Assembly (NCBI GenBank): GCA_004570955.1
Contig: SPPL01000004.1
Location: 96,755 to 160,754, forward strand
Origin: Jeotgalicoccus nanhaiensis
Lineage (GTDB): Bacteria > Bacillota > Bacilli > Staphylococcales > Salinicoccaceae
Length of the DNA stretch: 64,000 nucleotides
Direction: 5' to 3'
Shown piece by piece: positions 1 through 10,010 of the stretch. The notes beneath the pieces were generated by a model that saw nothing but the letters and a program-made list of their open reading frames with translations, had not been told where the DNA came from and made no database searches. Position 1 is the stretch's first letter. Every line of letters starts with the position of its first letter. The translations under genes and the position numbers were made by a program.

Positions 1-199
1 ATATATTTTCAGTCAGGCGTATTAACAGCGGCCCAAACAAAGCAAAGCTGACCGCATATACGGTAATCAGCTGACCTGTTAAAGCATGGCTGATTCCGAG
101 GTCATTACTCATCAGCTCCAAAATTCCGGAAACGATTAATTCCATCATTCCGAGCAGGAATATTCCTACTGTAAAGGTAACGATTAACTTTTTATTCAT
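1..199 (-). CDS. MFS transporter, N-terminal part only
   Basis: The complement reads from an ATG at 199 off the left edge, giving 66 codons. The visible peptide begins MNKKLIVTFTVGIFLLGMME, is strongly hydrophobic, and continues with a second predicted membrane helix ending in a GPLL-x-RLTE stretch. This resembles the first two helices and the loop 2-3 region of DHA1-type major facilitator drug/sugar efflux permeases. A GGGGAAAA stretch lies just upstream of the start. The substrate cannot be inferred because most of the protein lies outside the window. Confidence 0.7.
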   Translation of the reverse strand, partial: MNKKLIVTFTVGIFLLGMMELIVSGILELMSNDLGISHALTGQLITVYAVSFALFGPLLIRLTENI

Positions 200-314
200 A
201 TGTTTTCCCCACATTTAATATAATATAGTTTAAAAAGGCAACCTGATTATTATACAATAAAGTATAAACGTTTCAAATGTCTTTTTGTGTTTAACTAATT
301 TATGAGGTGTAAAT

Positions 315-806
315 ATGAGGAAAATAATGTTTTTAGTGCCATTTATCGTACTGTTCCTCGGTGCGTGCAGCAGTGAATCTAAAGAAAACTATACACAGAT
401 GCTTGGGGCTTTTGAACGTAATGACAGTGAGCTTAATACGATGCTCGATGAAACAGCACAAAATATCAGCAGTGATTCGAACCGGGAAAAAGCTCTGCAA
501 AATATAAATGAAGATATTATTCCAAGGATTAGCGACTTCCGCCAGACGGTCTCCAATTACACGCTCTCTGATGAAAATCATATCGAAGTTCAGGAAGCGA
601 TGATTGATTATTTAAATGAGGTTGAAGATTTAATGGGATTATACTCTAATTTCAATGAAGAGTTCTTTTTCGTTAATCCCCTCGGCGACGAGTCCATTGA
701 CGGAACTTTAAATGAAGAAATGGATAAAATAAGCGAGCAGGAAGACGCTATGCAAGCAGCAAGAACCCATGTCCATGAACTCATCGGAGAAAACGAAGAG
801 GAATAA
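315..806 (+). CDS. Small secreted lipoprotein of unknown function
   Basis: A 163-residue protein with a typical lipoprotein signal: a short basic start (MRKIM), a hydrophobic core, and the lipobox LGAC with the lipidated cysteine at residue 18. A GAGGTG ribosome site sits 5 nt before the ATG. The mature part is acidic and mostly helical in character, with no cysteine or recognisable catalytic motif, and ends in a glutamate-rich tail. It should be anchored to the outer face of the membrane. The general look recalls YkyA-type cell-wall lipoproteins, but the sequence is not close enough to assign that family. It is transcribed away from the truncated MFS gene and followed by a strong hairpin. 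Confidence 0.75.
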   Translation: MRKIMFLVPFIVLFLGACSSESKENYTQMLGAFERNDSELNTMLDETAQNISSDSNREKALQNINEDIIPRISDFRQTVSNYTLSDENHIEVQEAMIDYLNEVEDLMGLYSNFNEEFFFVNPLGDESIDGTLNEEMDKISEQEDAMQAARTHVHELIGENEEE

Positions 807-817
807 TATACAAAATC

Positions 818-989
818 GAGGCTCGGACATCAATGTCTCTAGAACAAATAATCCGTACGTCAGCTTTCCCGGGGCATCAGCGTAAGCCTGTAGTCTTACA
901 CTGATGCTATTCCCCAAGGAGTCTAACGTACGGATTTTATTTATATTTCATTAAAAATACTACCTTCTATGGGCTTTTGTCCCAGCCTC
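818..989 (+). terminator. Nested hairpin terminator enclosing the 850-936 element
   Basis: GAGGCTCGGACA (818-829) pairs with TGTCCCAGCCTC (978-989) with one C/C mismatch, followed by a run of five T. This fits an intrinsic terminator for the upstream lipoprotein gene. The arm ending TGTCCCAGCC is like a hairpin common between staphylococcal genes (recollection, not searched). The 150-nt interior is occupied by the separate hairpin element at 850-936. Confidence 0.6.
850..936. repeat. Structured intergenic hairpin element, copy 1
   Basis: An 11-bp perfect inverted repeat (AATCCGTACGT at 850-860, ACGTACGGATT at 926-936) closes an 87-nt element. Inside, GGGGCATC pairs with GATGC-TATT-CCCC, and GTAAG pairs with CTTAC around a CCTGTAGT loop. 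Copy 2 at 33773-33862 has the same blocks (GGGGCATC, TGTAG, CTGATGCTATTCCCC, AGGAGTCTAACGTACG), but its inner stem is TTGAG/CTCAA. The two copies therefore differ while keeping the pairing. It could be a bidirectional terminator, a small RNA or a non-autonomous repeat; the sequence does not decide. Confidence 0.7.
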
Positions 990-992
990 TTT

Positions 993-1940
993 TTAACAAA
1001 AACGTTCCACAAAGTTGCGTGAAGCGATTCTTTCTGTAAGTTCCTCGCCGTATTTTGAACGTAAAGCTTCTATTAAATTACCGTATTCAGAAGCATCTTC
1101 CAAGCCTTCTACAAATTCAGTGATACCATCAAAATCAGAACCGAGACCAATATTTTCTTCTCCGCCGAGCTCGATAATTTTATCGACATGTCTTAACAGA
1201 TCTTCCAGAGTCACTTTTCCTTCTCCGATAAATGGCGGACAGAAAACGATATTAATCATGCCGCCTTTTTTAATAAGTTTAATAATCTGCTCGTCGTGCA
1301 GATTTCTCGCATGATTATGAATGCTCCAGGCATTGGAGTGGCTCGCAAATACATATTTCCCATGTTCAATTACATCTTCAAAGCCGTGAACATTCAAATG
1401 ACTGACATCGATTAAGACATTATGCTTGTTACATTCTTCAACCACTTTGAATCCGAATTCACTTAATCCCGTACCGCGTGTTTCTCCTACTCCGTCCGCT
1501 GCCAGGTTGCCGTTATTCCATACAAGTCCCACTGACAGAACACCCAATCTGAATAAGGTGCGCAGTTTCATTAAATCATTACCGAAAGCATCAGAGCCTT
1601 CCAGTGTCAGCACTGCGCCGTATTCATGATTTTTTAAAGTTTTGATATCCGACAGCTGTTTAATATGCACCATATTGTCCATCGTCAGCACTTCTTCGTA
1701 AAACGCATCAATTTGTTCGAGTGCATGCTGCCATTTTTCATTATCAGGTATGCCGGGAGAAATGAATATTGCGTAAAACTGCACTTTCACCTGTCCTTCA
1801 ATTCTCCGCTCCATGTTCGTATCAAGTTCGTTCGAATTTAAATAATTCAACGTTCTGTTCTTTTGAAAATACCCGTGAGCCGCTCTTGCATCGCCTTGTA
1901 ATTTCAACAGTGCATCACAATGTGTATCAATAATATTCAT
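993..1940 (-). CDS. Membrane dipeptidase (peptidase family M19, renal dipeptidase type)
   Basis: A 315-residue zinc dipeptidase of the M19 family, which hydrolyses dipeptides in a binuclear metal site on a TIM barrel. The expected ligands are visible: HxD at H7/D9 (DTHCD), the bridging glutamate E114 (TLEGSD), H181 (DVSHL), H201 (ASHSN) and the aspartate in GSDFDG near 279. The start used is the ATG at 1940, preceded by a GGGGAG ribosome site; an in-frame ATG ten codons upstream has no comparable site. No signal peptide is present, so the enzyme should be cytoplasmic. It converges on the lipoprotein gene across the hairpin region. Confidence 0.9.
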   Translation of the reverse strand: MNIIDTHCDALLKLQGDARAAHGYFQKNRTLNYLNSNELDTNMERRIEGQVKVQFYAIFISPGIPDNEKWQHALEQIDAFYEEVLTMDNMVHIKQLSDIKTLKNHEYGAVLTLEGSDAFGNDLMKLRTLFRLGVLSVGLVWNNGNLAADGVGETRGTGLSEFGFKVVEECNKHNVLIDVSHLNVHGFEDVIEHGKYVFASHSNAWSIHNHARNLHDEQIIKLIKKGGMINIVFCPPFIGEGKVTLEDLLRHVDKIIELGGEENIGLGSDFDGITEFVEGLEDASEYGNLIEALRSKYGEELTERIASRNFVERFC

Positions 1941-2088
1941 AATTATCTCCCCTTTTCTCTCTATGTCCATTATAATAGAATTAAATACATATGAAAACGT
2001 TTTCTACTTTACTATTATTCATTTTATTGTATAATTATTTAGTACATTAATGAAATTACTTAAATTACTAATAAAAAGAGGGTATGCT

Positions 2089-3417
2089 ATGTCGCGTTTT
2101 ACTACATTTTTAAAGTTCTTCATTCCTTCTGTCATCGGTATCTTTATGTTCCTGGTACCGCTGAAGATCGATGGTGAAACTACGGTTCCCGTTGCTTTTC
2201 TCGCAGATGTTATCATAAATTTTATCACACTTGATATGATAATACTTTTAACGGTGGTAGCAATCGTCTTGTCTGCACTGCTCAGTATTATATACAGTTG
2301 GATTATTAAATCCGGATCCGGATTTATGCATGACGTATTTAACACAACGAACTTCTGGGTAATTCTCAGAACAATCGGCGCAGTTTTTGCTGTGCTTGCT
2401 TATATACAGGTCGGCTCTGAAATGATCATTTCAGAAAATACCGGCGGAATGATTTTAAACGATCTGCTGCCGACACTGTTCACGGTCTTCATTATTGCCG
2501 GGTTTTTCCTGCCGCTTCTTCTGAATTACGGTCTGCTGGAATTTATCGGTACACTATTTGCTAAAGTTATGCGTCCGCTCTTCACTCTGCCGGGACGCTC
2601 AACTGTCGATAACCTTGCTTCATGGGTCGGCGATGGTACTGTCGGTGTTATTTTAACAAGTAAACAGTACGAAGATGGGTATTACTCGAAACGCGAAGCC
2701 AGTGTTATTGCATCAACTTTCTCGGTAGTATCGATTACATTTACAATCGTTATTCTGGACTTAATCGGCTTAATGCATATGTTCGGTCCTTTTTACATAA
2801 CGATTATAGTCAGCGGTATTATTGCAGCACTTATTATGCCGCGCATCCCGCCCTTATCCAGAATTGAAGATACTTATTACAACAAAGGTTCGGTCCTCGA
2901 AGAGACAGTTCCGGACAGCCATAATCCTTTGTCATGGGGCTATAAAAAAGCGATGGACAAAGCAGAAGCATCGCCCGGCCCTCTTCCATTGATTAAAGAA
3001 GGTATCAAAACAGTATTTGATACATGGTTCGGTGTTCTTCCGATTGTTATGGCTATCGGTACGCTCGGGACAATACTTGCAGAGTATACACCAATATTCT
3101 CCTGGATCGGAGCACCGTTCGTGCCGCTGCTTGAACTCGTTGGCATTCCTGAAGCACAGGCAATGAGTGAAACTATGTTTATCGGTTTTACAGATATGTT
3201 CCTGCCAGCCATTTTAATTGAAAGTGTTCAAAGTGAAATGACGCGCTTTATCGTCGGAGCAATGAGTATTACTCAGCTCATTTACTTATCCGAAGTCGGA
3301 GGCGTGATACTCGGTTCGAAAATTCCTTTAGGACTCGGAAAACTATTTGTTATTTTCTTAATCAGAACAGCAATTACTTTACCGATTGTTATCGTTGCAG
3401 CACATATTATTTTCTAA
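2089..3417 (+). CDS. YjiH family membrane protein with nucleoside-recognition (Gate) domain
   Basis: A 442-residue polytopic membrane protein matching the YjiH family: an N-terminal helix block, a Gate-type central domain around the GRSTVDNLASWVGDGT motif, and a C-terminal block with an ETMFIGFTDMFLPAIL stretch. The family is thought to be transporters related to nucleoside permeases, but the substrate is unknown. The start is the ATG at 2089, which follows AAAGAGGG with 6-7 nt spacing; an earlier in-frame ATG at 2050 lacks a ribosome site. It is monocistronic, ends in a strong terminator, and is convergent with tyrS across the 41-bp array A. Confidence 0.85.
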   Translation: MSRFTTFLKFFIPSVIGIFMFLVPLKIDGETTVPVAFLADVIINFITLDMIILLTVVAIVLSALLSIIYSWIIKSGSGFMHDVFNTTNFWVILRTIGAVFAVLAYIQVGSEMIISENTGGMILNDLLPTLFTVFIIAGFFLPLLLNYGLLEFIGTLFAKVMRPLFTLPGRSTVDNLASWVGDGTVGVILTSKQYEDGYYSKREASVIASTFSVVSITFTIVILDLIGLMHMFGPFYITIIVSGIIAALIMPRIPPLSRIEDTYYNKGSVLEETVPDSHNPLSWGYKKAMDKAEASPGPLPLIKEGIKTVFDTWFGVLPIVMAIGTLGTILAEYTPIFSWIGAPFVPLLELVGIPEAQAMSETMFIGFTDMFLPAILIESVQSEMTRFIVGAMSITQLIYLSEVGGVILGSKIPLGLGKLFVIFLIRTAITLPIVIVAAHIIF

Positions 3418-3420
3418 TAA

Positions 3421-3452
3421 AAAAAGTTCAGCAGATGCTGAACTTTTTTTTT
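3421..3452 (+). terminator. Intrinsic terminator of the YjiH gene
   Basis: AAAAAGTTCAGCA pairs with TGCTGAACTTTTT around a two-base loop, followed by more T. It begins a few bases after the stop codon. Confidence 0.9.
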
Positions 3453-3473
3453 GAGTTTTAAGATGGGATTCTG

Positions 3474-3760
3474 GGATTGGCATGACGGGGTTTCATATGT
3501 TTCCGACACTCTCAGGACTGGTATGACGGAGTTTCATATGTTTCCGACACTCTCAGGATTGACATGACAGAATCTCATATGTTTCCGACACTCTCAGGAC
3601 TGGCATGACAGAATCTCATATGTTTCCGAGACTCTCGGGATTGGCATGATCGGGTTTCATATGTATCCGACACTCTCGGGATTGGCATGATCGGGTTTCA
3701 TATGTATCCGACACTCTCAGGACTGGTATGACAGGATTTCATATGGATCCGGCACCCTCA
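3474..3760. repeat. Array A: seven tandem 41-bp repeats
   Basis: Seven units start at 3474, 3515, 3556, 3597, 3638, 3679 and 3720, with no change in spacing. Conserved blocks in each unit are GGaYTGGYATGAC, TCATATG and, in most units, CCGACACTCTC; the last unit is more diverged. Each unit contains CATGA followed by TCATATG, an imperfect short inverted repeat. The 13-nt core TTGGCATGACGGG is found again, in reverse orientation, in array C. The array lies between the terminators of two convergent genes and encodes nothing plausible. Confidence 0.95.
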
Positions 3761-3776
3761 CTCTGTGCAAAATCAA

Positions 3777-3815
3777 AAATCAGCAGCAGAATTAATGAGC
3801 TTCTGCTGCTGATTT
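3777..3815 (-). terminator. Intrinsic terminator of tyrS
   Basis: AAATCAGCAGCAGAA (3777-3791) pairs perfectly with TTCTGCTGCTGATTT (3801-3815). On the minus strand it is followed by a T-rich tail, just past the tyrS stop codon. Confidence 0.9.
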
Positions 3816-3821
3816 ACTAAC

Positions 3822-5330
<1,509 letters not shown>

Positions 5331-5331
5331 A

Positions 5332-5360
5332 AGTATATTAGCAGTATAATTAAAAGTCAA
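5332..5360 (-). promoter_or_regulatory. SigA-type promoter for the tyrS T-box transcript
   Basis: TTGACT (5360-5355) and TATACT (5337-5332) on the minus strand are separated by exactly 17 nt, placed just upstream of the T-box leader. Confidence 0.7.
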
Positions 5361-5389
5361 GTTTGCATTCCTTTTTGCGTACTTTTCAT

Positions 5390-5489
5390 TTGACATTCAA
5401 CAGTTTTGAGATACGATTACAGGGTTGATTTACAATATGTTTACACGGGCTTTTATCACTATGAGTGTAAGAAGAACATATGATATAAT
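5390..5489 (+). promoter_or_regulatory. Candidate promoters of the PBP gene
   Basis: Two candidates precede the gene. One is TTGACA (5390-5395) with TACGAT (5412-5417), spacing 16. The other is an extended -10 element, TGATATAAT at 5481-5489, with no convincing -35. Which one is used cannot be decided by reading. Confidence 0.4.
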
Positions 5490-5509
5490 CTTTTTAACAG
5501 GAGGTAGGC

Positions 5510-8044
5510 ATGGAAAAGAAAAATGACTTTATTGATAATATAAAAAAGATGTTCTCGCGTAAAGATCCTGACAAAAAGAAAGACAAAGTTCATGGAGCAA
5601 CTGCGAAGGACAAGTATCATAATACAGTCGCCCGCTTTAAAAAAGCAGGTTCCCCGCTCAGGGTGTCATTTTTTACAGCATATGACACTATATGGAATGT
5701 AGTTTTATTTTTACTATTAGCATTCACCCTGCTCGGAATATTCCTTTTCAGCATCGGTCTCGGCTACTTCGCAGCACTCGTCTCGGATGAGGATGTGCTG
5801 GCTGAAGAAGAAATTTTAACTGACCTTACCGAAATGACTGAAAGTACGACTGTAACATTCGGCTCCGGCGAAGAGCTCGGAACCTTGAGATCCGACCTGA
5901 TCCGAGAAACCGTCGATTATGATGACATCTCTGAGAACGTCACAAATGCATTAATTTCTACTGAGGATGAACACTTTTACGAACATAACGGTGTCGTACC
6001 TAAAGCATTTCTCCGCGCATCACTGCAGCAGGTTGCAGGCGGCGAAGAAAGTTCGGGCGGAAGTACGATTACACAGCAGCTGGTTAAAAATCAGATGCTG
6101 ACCAACGATCCGACATTCGACCGTAAAGCAGCAGAATTACTGCTTGCATTCCGGGTAGAAAATATAATGTCCAAAGAAGAAATTATGGAAGCATACTTAA
6201 ACGCAGTATCGTTTGGCCGTAATGCCAACGGACAAAATATCGCAGGTATTGAATCTGCCGCACAGGGTGTTTTCGGCAAGCCTGCAGCAGAACTGAACAT
6301 TGCTGAAAGTGCATTTTTAGCAGGACTGCCTCAAAACCCTTACGCATATACACCATTTAACCAGGACGGTTCTATGAAAGAAGAAGAATTACTTGCAGCG
6401 GGTAAAAATCGCCAGGAATTTGTACTTTCAAGAATGCTGACTGAAGGCGCGATTACACAGGAAGAATACGATCAGGCGCTCTCGATTGATATATATGAAA
6501 ATATGGCTTCAAGTGTTGTCGTACCAAATCAGAATTATCCGTTCTTAACAGATGAAGTAGAACGCCGCGGTGTCGAGATTATTAAATATATTCTCGCAGA
6601 AGAAGAAGGCATCAGCCGTGAAGATGTCGATTCAACGCCGTTAATCAATCAGGAATATACGCAGAAAGCGAACGAAGCAATGCGTAATGAAGGTTACCAG
6701 ATTGAAACGACAATCGATAAGACAATTTACGACACGATGCAGGAAACGAAAGATAACAGCTTCAGCTACTACGGAGAGCGCAGCAGCCTTGATGCACTGA
6801 ACGCAACTGAAGGCGAAGAGGAAACTATGCTCGACCACGAAGTCGGCATGGTCTTAAAAGACAATGCTACCGGAAAAATACTCGGTTTTGTCGGCGGACG
6901 TGATTACGAAGAATCTGAAATCAACCATGCAACTCAGACAGAACGCCAGGCAGGTTCAACTATGAAACCTCTGAGCACTTATGCTCCCGCTATCGATCAG
7001 GGACTGATAGTTCCGGATACGGTACTGCTGGATAAAGAGTTCAATTTTAACGGCTATGAACCAAAAAACTATTCTACTGAAGAATATGGTCTCGTATCAG
7101 CAAAACACGCACTCAGCAACTCGTACAACTTAAGTACGCTCCGCTTATGGTCCGAAGTTCAAAATCATAATCCGGGACAGTATTTAGAACAGATGAATCT
7201 GAACGTGTCTGATGAACTGCTCAGTACGACTTCACTGCCGCTGGGTACTAATGATGTATCAGTTGTAGAAAACGTCGATGCATTTTCTGTCTTCGGCAAC
7301 GAAGGTGAAATGACGGAGAGCTATATGATTGAATCTATTACAAATCCGAGCGGTGAAGTAATCTACGAACAGCAGCAGGATCCGACAAGAGTATTCAAAG
7401 ATTCAACATCGTTCTTAATGGCTGATATGCTTAAAGAATCGTTTGTGACCGGTTCAGTTTATCACATTAAAGATTATTATGAATCAGTACAGGGTGTATA
7501 TGACTGGTCAGCGAAAACCGGTACATCTGAACAATTCGTCGATTCATGGATGATCGGATTTAACCCGAAAGTAACACTTGGTATCTGGATGGGCTATGAC
7601 CGGAATATTCCTCAAGTTTACAGTACGGATGCTGAGCAGTACTACCATCTGTATAATTGGAGAAATATGGCGCAGGCCTTAACAAACGTTGCACCGGAAC
7701 AGCTTGGTGCATACGAAGAATTCCAGCAGCCTTCGTCAGTCAGAGAAGAAGAATTCTGTGCCCTGACTATGGAACTTGAAGATGACTGCTCAAGCAGCAT
7801 GGATAGAGCTATTACAGGATTAATCGCAGAAGATACACAGTTCTCAGATAAGAGTTCGCTAAGCGACCCTGCAATCCAGTCCCGTATGGGCGCAGCGATT
7901 GACAGCAGTCTTTCTAACAGTGACTTAAGAGGACGTGTCACGCGGACTTATGACGACAGATATACAGTCGGCGGCAGATCATCGAGCAGCTCAAGTAGTT
8001 CAAGTTCCTCATCTGATGATGATGACGACGATGACGATGATTAA
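5510..8044 (+). CDS. Class A penicillin-binding protein (PBP1A family, glycosyltransferase plus transpeptidase)
   Basis: An 844-residue bifunctional peptidoglycan polymerase. A basic cytoplasmic tail is followed by one membrane helix near 62-88. The GT51 domain shows EDEHFYEHNG (152-161, catalytic E152), GSTITQQ (184-190) and the KEEIMEAYLNAVSFG block. The transpeptidase domain has SxxK at S483-K486 (STMK), SxN at S538-N540 and KTG at 669-671. The tail beyond residue 820 is a run of serines followed by a run of nine aspartates. The ribosome site is AGGAGGT. It occupies the place of the PBP found next to tyrS in staphylococci and ends in its own terminator. Confidence 0.95.
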   Translation: MEKKNDFIDNIKKMFSRKDPDKKKDKVHGATAKDKYHNTVARFKKAGSPLRVSFFTAYDTIWNVVLFLLLAFTLLGIFLFSIGLGYFAALVSDEDVLAEEEILTDLTEMTESTTVTFGSGEELGTLRSDLIRETVDYDDISENVTNALISTEDEHFYEHNGVVPKAFLRASLQQVAGGEESSGGSTITQQLVKNQMLTNDPTFDRKAAELLLAFRVENIMSKEEIMEAYLNAVSFGRNANGQNIAGIESAAQGVFGKPAAELNIAESAFLAGLPQNPYAYTPFNQDGSMKEEELLAAGKNRQEFVLSRMLTEGAITQEEYDQALSIDIYENMASSVVVPNQNYPFLTDEVERRGVEIIKYILAEEEGISREDVDSTPLINQEYTQKANEAMRNEGYQIETTIDKTIYDTMQETKDNSFSYYGERSSLDALNATEGEEETMLDHEVGMVLKDNATGKILGFVGGRDYEESEINHATQTERQAGSTMKPLSTYAPAIDQGLIVPDTVLLDKEFNFNGYEPKNYSTEEYGLVSAKHALSNSYNLSTLRLWSEVQNHNPGQYLEQMNLNVSDELLSTTSLPLGTNDVSVVENVDAFSVFGNEGEMTESYMIESITNPSGEVIYEQQQDPTRVFKDSTSFLMADMLKESFVTGSVYHIKDYYESVQGVYDWSAKTGTSEQFVDSWMIGFNPKVTLGIWMGYDRNIPQVYSTDAEQYYHLYNWRNMAQALTNVAPEQLGAYEEFQQPSSVREEEFCALTMELEDDCSSSMDRAITGLIAEDTQFSDKSSLSDPAIQSRMGAAIDSSLSNSDLRGRVTRTYDDRYTVGGRSSSSSSSSSSSSDDDDDDDDD

Positions 8045-8053
8045 TTTACCAGG

Positions 8054-8077
8054 AACACCTCCACATGTGGAGGTGTT
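8054..8077 (+). terminator. Terminator of the PBP gene
   Basis: AACACCTCCACATGTGGAGGTGTT forms a perfect 12-bp inverted repeat, followed by a T run. Confidence 0.9.
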
Positions 8078-8155
8078 TTTTGTGCAGATAGGTGTTTTAG
8101 TTGAGATATGAGCGGCGCTGTCATTCAAACATCTAACATCCCAAAACCAAACACA

Positions 8156-8187
8156 AAAAGCCCAAAATTCGAAGATTTTGGGCTTTT
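8156..8187 (-). terminator. Terminator of fhs
   Basis: AAAAGCCCAAAAT pairs with ATTTTGGGCTTTT around a short loop. It lies 17 nt beyond the fhs stop codon on the minus strand. Confidence 0.85.
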
Positions 8188-8204
8188 ATCATTTTAATTC
8201 AGTT

Positions 8205-9872
8205 TTAGAATAATCCAGTTGAAGATCCGTCAGCATTTACGTCCATCTTCACAGCTGATGGTACTTTAGGAAGTCCAGGCATAGTCATGATATCACCTGT
8301 CAGTGCTACAACAAATCCTGCACCTGCTTTGGCGATAACTTCACGGACAGTTACATTGAAACCTGTCGGACGTCCAAGTTTTTTAGGGTCGTCTGATAAA
8401 GAGTACTGAGTCTTAGCCATACATACCGGGAAGTTGCCCCAGCCGTTAGCTTCGATATCAGCAATTTGTTTTTTAGCTTTATCCGTTAAGATAACACCGT
8501 CTCCGCCGTATACTTCTGTAACAATTTTTTCAATCTTGTCAGCGATTGGCAGTTCATCTTCATACAGGTGGTGGAAGTCGTTTCCAGCTTCAACTGCTGC
8601 TAATACTTCGTTAGCTAAGTCAACGCCGCCTTCTCCGCCTTTTTCCCATACTTGTGTTAAGGCAACGCGTACGCCCTGTTCTTTACACCAGTCAAGAACG
8701 AAGTTTCTTTCTTCATCAGTGTCAGTTACAAAGTCGTTTAAAGCAATTACCGGCTCAACGCCGAATTTACGAGCGTTTTCGATGTGTTTGCCTAAGTTCA
8801 CAACACCCTCTTTAAGTGCGTCAACATTAGCTTCGCCTAAGTCAGCTTTAGCGACGCCGCCGTTCATCTTAAGTGCACGGATTGTTGCAACTAAAACGAT
8901 AGCATCCGGCTTAAAGCCGCCCATGCGTGCTTTAATATCCATGAATTTCTCACCGCCGAGGTCAGAACCGAATCCGCACTCTGTTACAACGATATCAGCA
9001 AGCTGTCTTGCTGTGTTTGTTGCAATAATTGAGTTACAGCCGTGAGCGATGTTAGCGAATGGACCGCCGTGAATTAAGGCAGGTGTGCCTTCCATAGTCT
9101 GTACCAGGTTAGGTTTAATCGCTTCTTTAAGAAGAAGTGCCAAAGCACCTTCAACTTCAAGCTCTCCAACTGTTACTGGTTTTTTGTCGTAAGTATAACC
9201 GAATACAATTTTAGCTAATTTTTCTTTAAGATCGATGATGTCGTTTGATAAACATAAGACAGCCATGATTTCACTTGCAACTGTAATATCAAATCCATCT
9301 TCGCGCGGAACCCCTCTAGTAGGTCCGCCCAAACCGACAACAACTTGACGAAGCGCACGGTCATTCATGTCGATAACACGCTTCCAGGTTACACGGCGCG
9401 GATCAACGTTTAATGCATTGCCCTGGTGAATATGGTTATCAATAAATGCACTCAGTGCGTTATTTGCTGCAGTAATTGCGTGTAGATCACCGTTAAAGTG
9501 TAAGTTGATTTCTTCCATCGGCAATACTTGTGCATGGCCTCCGCCTGTTGCTCCGCCCTTAACACCCATTACAGGTCCGAGGGAAGGTTCGCGTAAAGCA
9601 ACCATTACCTTTTTACCGATTTTATTAAAAGCATCACTTAATCCTACAGTTACTGTTGATTTACCTTCACCTGCAGGTGTCGGGTTCATCGCGGATACAA
9701 GAACTATCTTAGAATCTTCCTTGTTTCCTTCCAGTTGGTTGATGTCTACTTTTGCCTTATATTTACCATACATTTCTAATGCGTCTTCAGGAATTCCTGC
9801 TTTTTCAGCAATTTCCTGAATTGGTTGTATTGAGGCTTTTGACGCAATTTCTTGGTCAGTCAAATGTGCCAT
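8205..9872 (-). CDS. fhs: Formate-tetrahydrofolate ligase
   Basis: A 555-residue enzyme that makes 10-formyl-THF from formate, ATP and THF, feeding purine and initiator-tRNA formylation. The P-loop TPAGEGKST is at residues 65-73. It is followed by the conserved [19 protein letters not shown] region and, near the C-terminus, [10 protein letters not shown], all typical of Fhs. Length matches the family. The start is the ATG at 9872 (MAHLTDQE) behind a TTAGGAG ribosome site; the longer in-frame reading from 9929 has none. It lies between the PBP and acsA genes, as in staphylococci. A cre-like sequence lies about 30 nt upstream of the start. Confidence 0.97.
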   Translation of the reverse strand: MAHLTDQEIASKASIQPIQEIAEKAGIPEDALEMYGKYKAKVDINQLEGNKEDSKIVLVSAMNPTPAGEGKSTVTVGLSDAFNKIGKKVMVALREPSLGPVMGVKGGATGGGHAQVLPMEEINLHFNGDLHAITAANNALSAFIDNHIHQGNALNVDPRRVTWKRVIDMNDRALRQVVVGLGGPTRGVPREDGFDITVASEIMAVLCLSNDIIDLKEKLAKIVFGYTYDKKPVTVGELEVEGALALLLKEAIKPNLVQTMEGTPALIHGGPFANIAHGCNSIIATNTARQLADIVVTECGFGSDLGGEKFMDIKARMGGFKPDAIVLVATIRALKMNGGVAKADLGEANVDALKEGVVNLGKHIENARKFGVEPVIALNDFVTDTDEERNFVLDWCKEQGVRVALTQVWEKGGEGGVDLANEVLAAVEAGNDFHHLYEDELPIADKIEKIVTEVYGGDGVILTDKAKKQIADIEANGWGNFPVCMAKTQYSLSDDPKKLGRPTGFNVTVREVIAKAGAGFVVALTGDIMTMPGLPKVPSAVKMDVNADGSSTGLF

Positions 9873-9901
9873 CTTCTCAGCTCCTAAGTATAATTTGCGT
9901 T

Positions 9902-9915
9902 GTAAAACGATTTCA
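9902..9915. promoter_or_regulatory. Weak cre-like site upstream of fhs
   Basis: GTAAAACGATTTCA matches 9 of the 11 defined positions of the CcpA operator consensus TGWAANCGNTNWCA. Its position suits roadblock or promoter repression of fhs, but one such match in AT-rich DNA can be chance. Confidence 0.35.
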
Positions 9916-9945
9916 CAACTCTTATTCATTATGACATAAAAAATG

Positions 9946-9974
9946 AAAGCAGGCCATTGTAAACGGCCTACTTT
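9946..9974 (-). terminator. Terminator of acsA
   Basis: AAAGCAGGCC pairs with GGCCTACTTT (one mismatch) around a nine-base loop, with a T-rich tail on the minus strand. Confidence 0.8.
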
Positions 9975-10010
9975 TCGATTACTATTTAAATTTTCTTATA
10001 ATTTGTTAAT

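Noticed and set aside
3474..3760. CRISPR array in the 41-bp repeats
   Set aside because: The whole 41-bp unit is conserved in each array with no unique spacers, and there are no cas genes. CRISPR repeat-plus-spacer periods are normally above 55 bp.
8434..9045. 203-codon frame opposite fhs
   Set aside because: Mirror frame of a strongly conserved gene, with serine- and proline-rich composition and no ribosome site.
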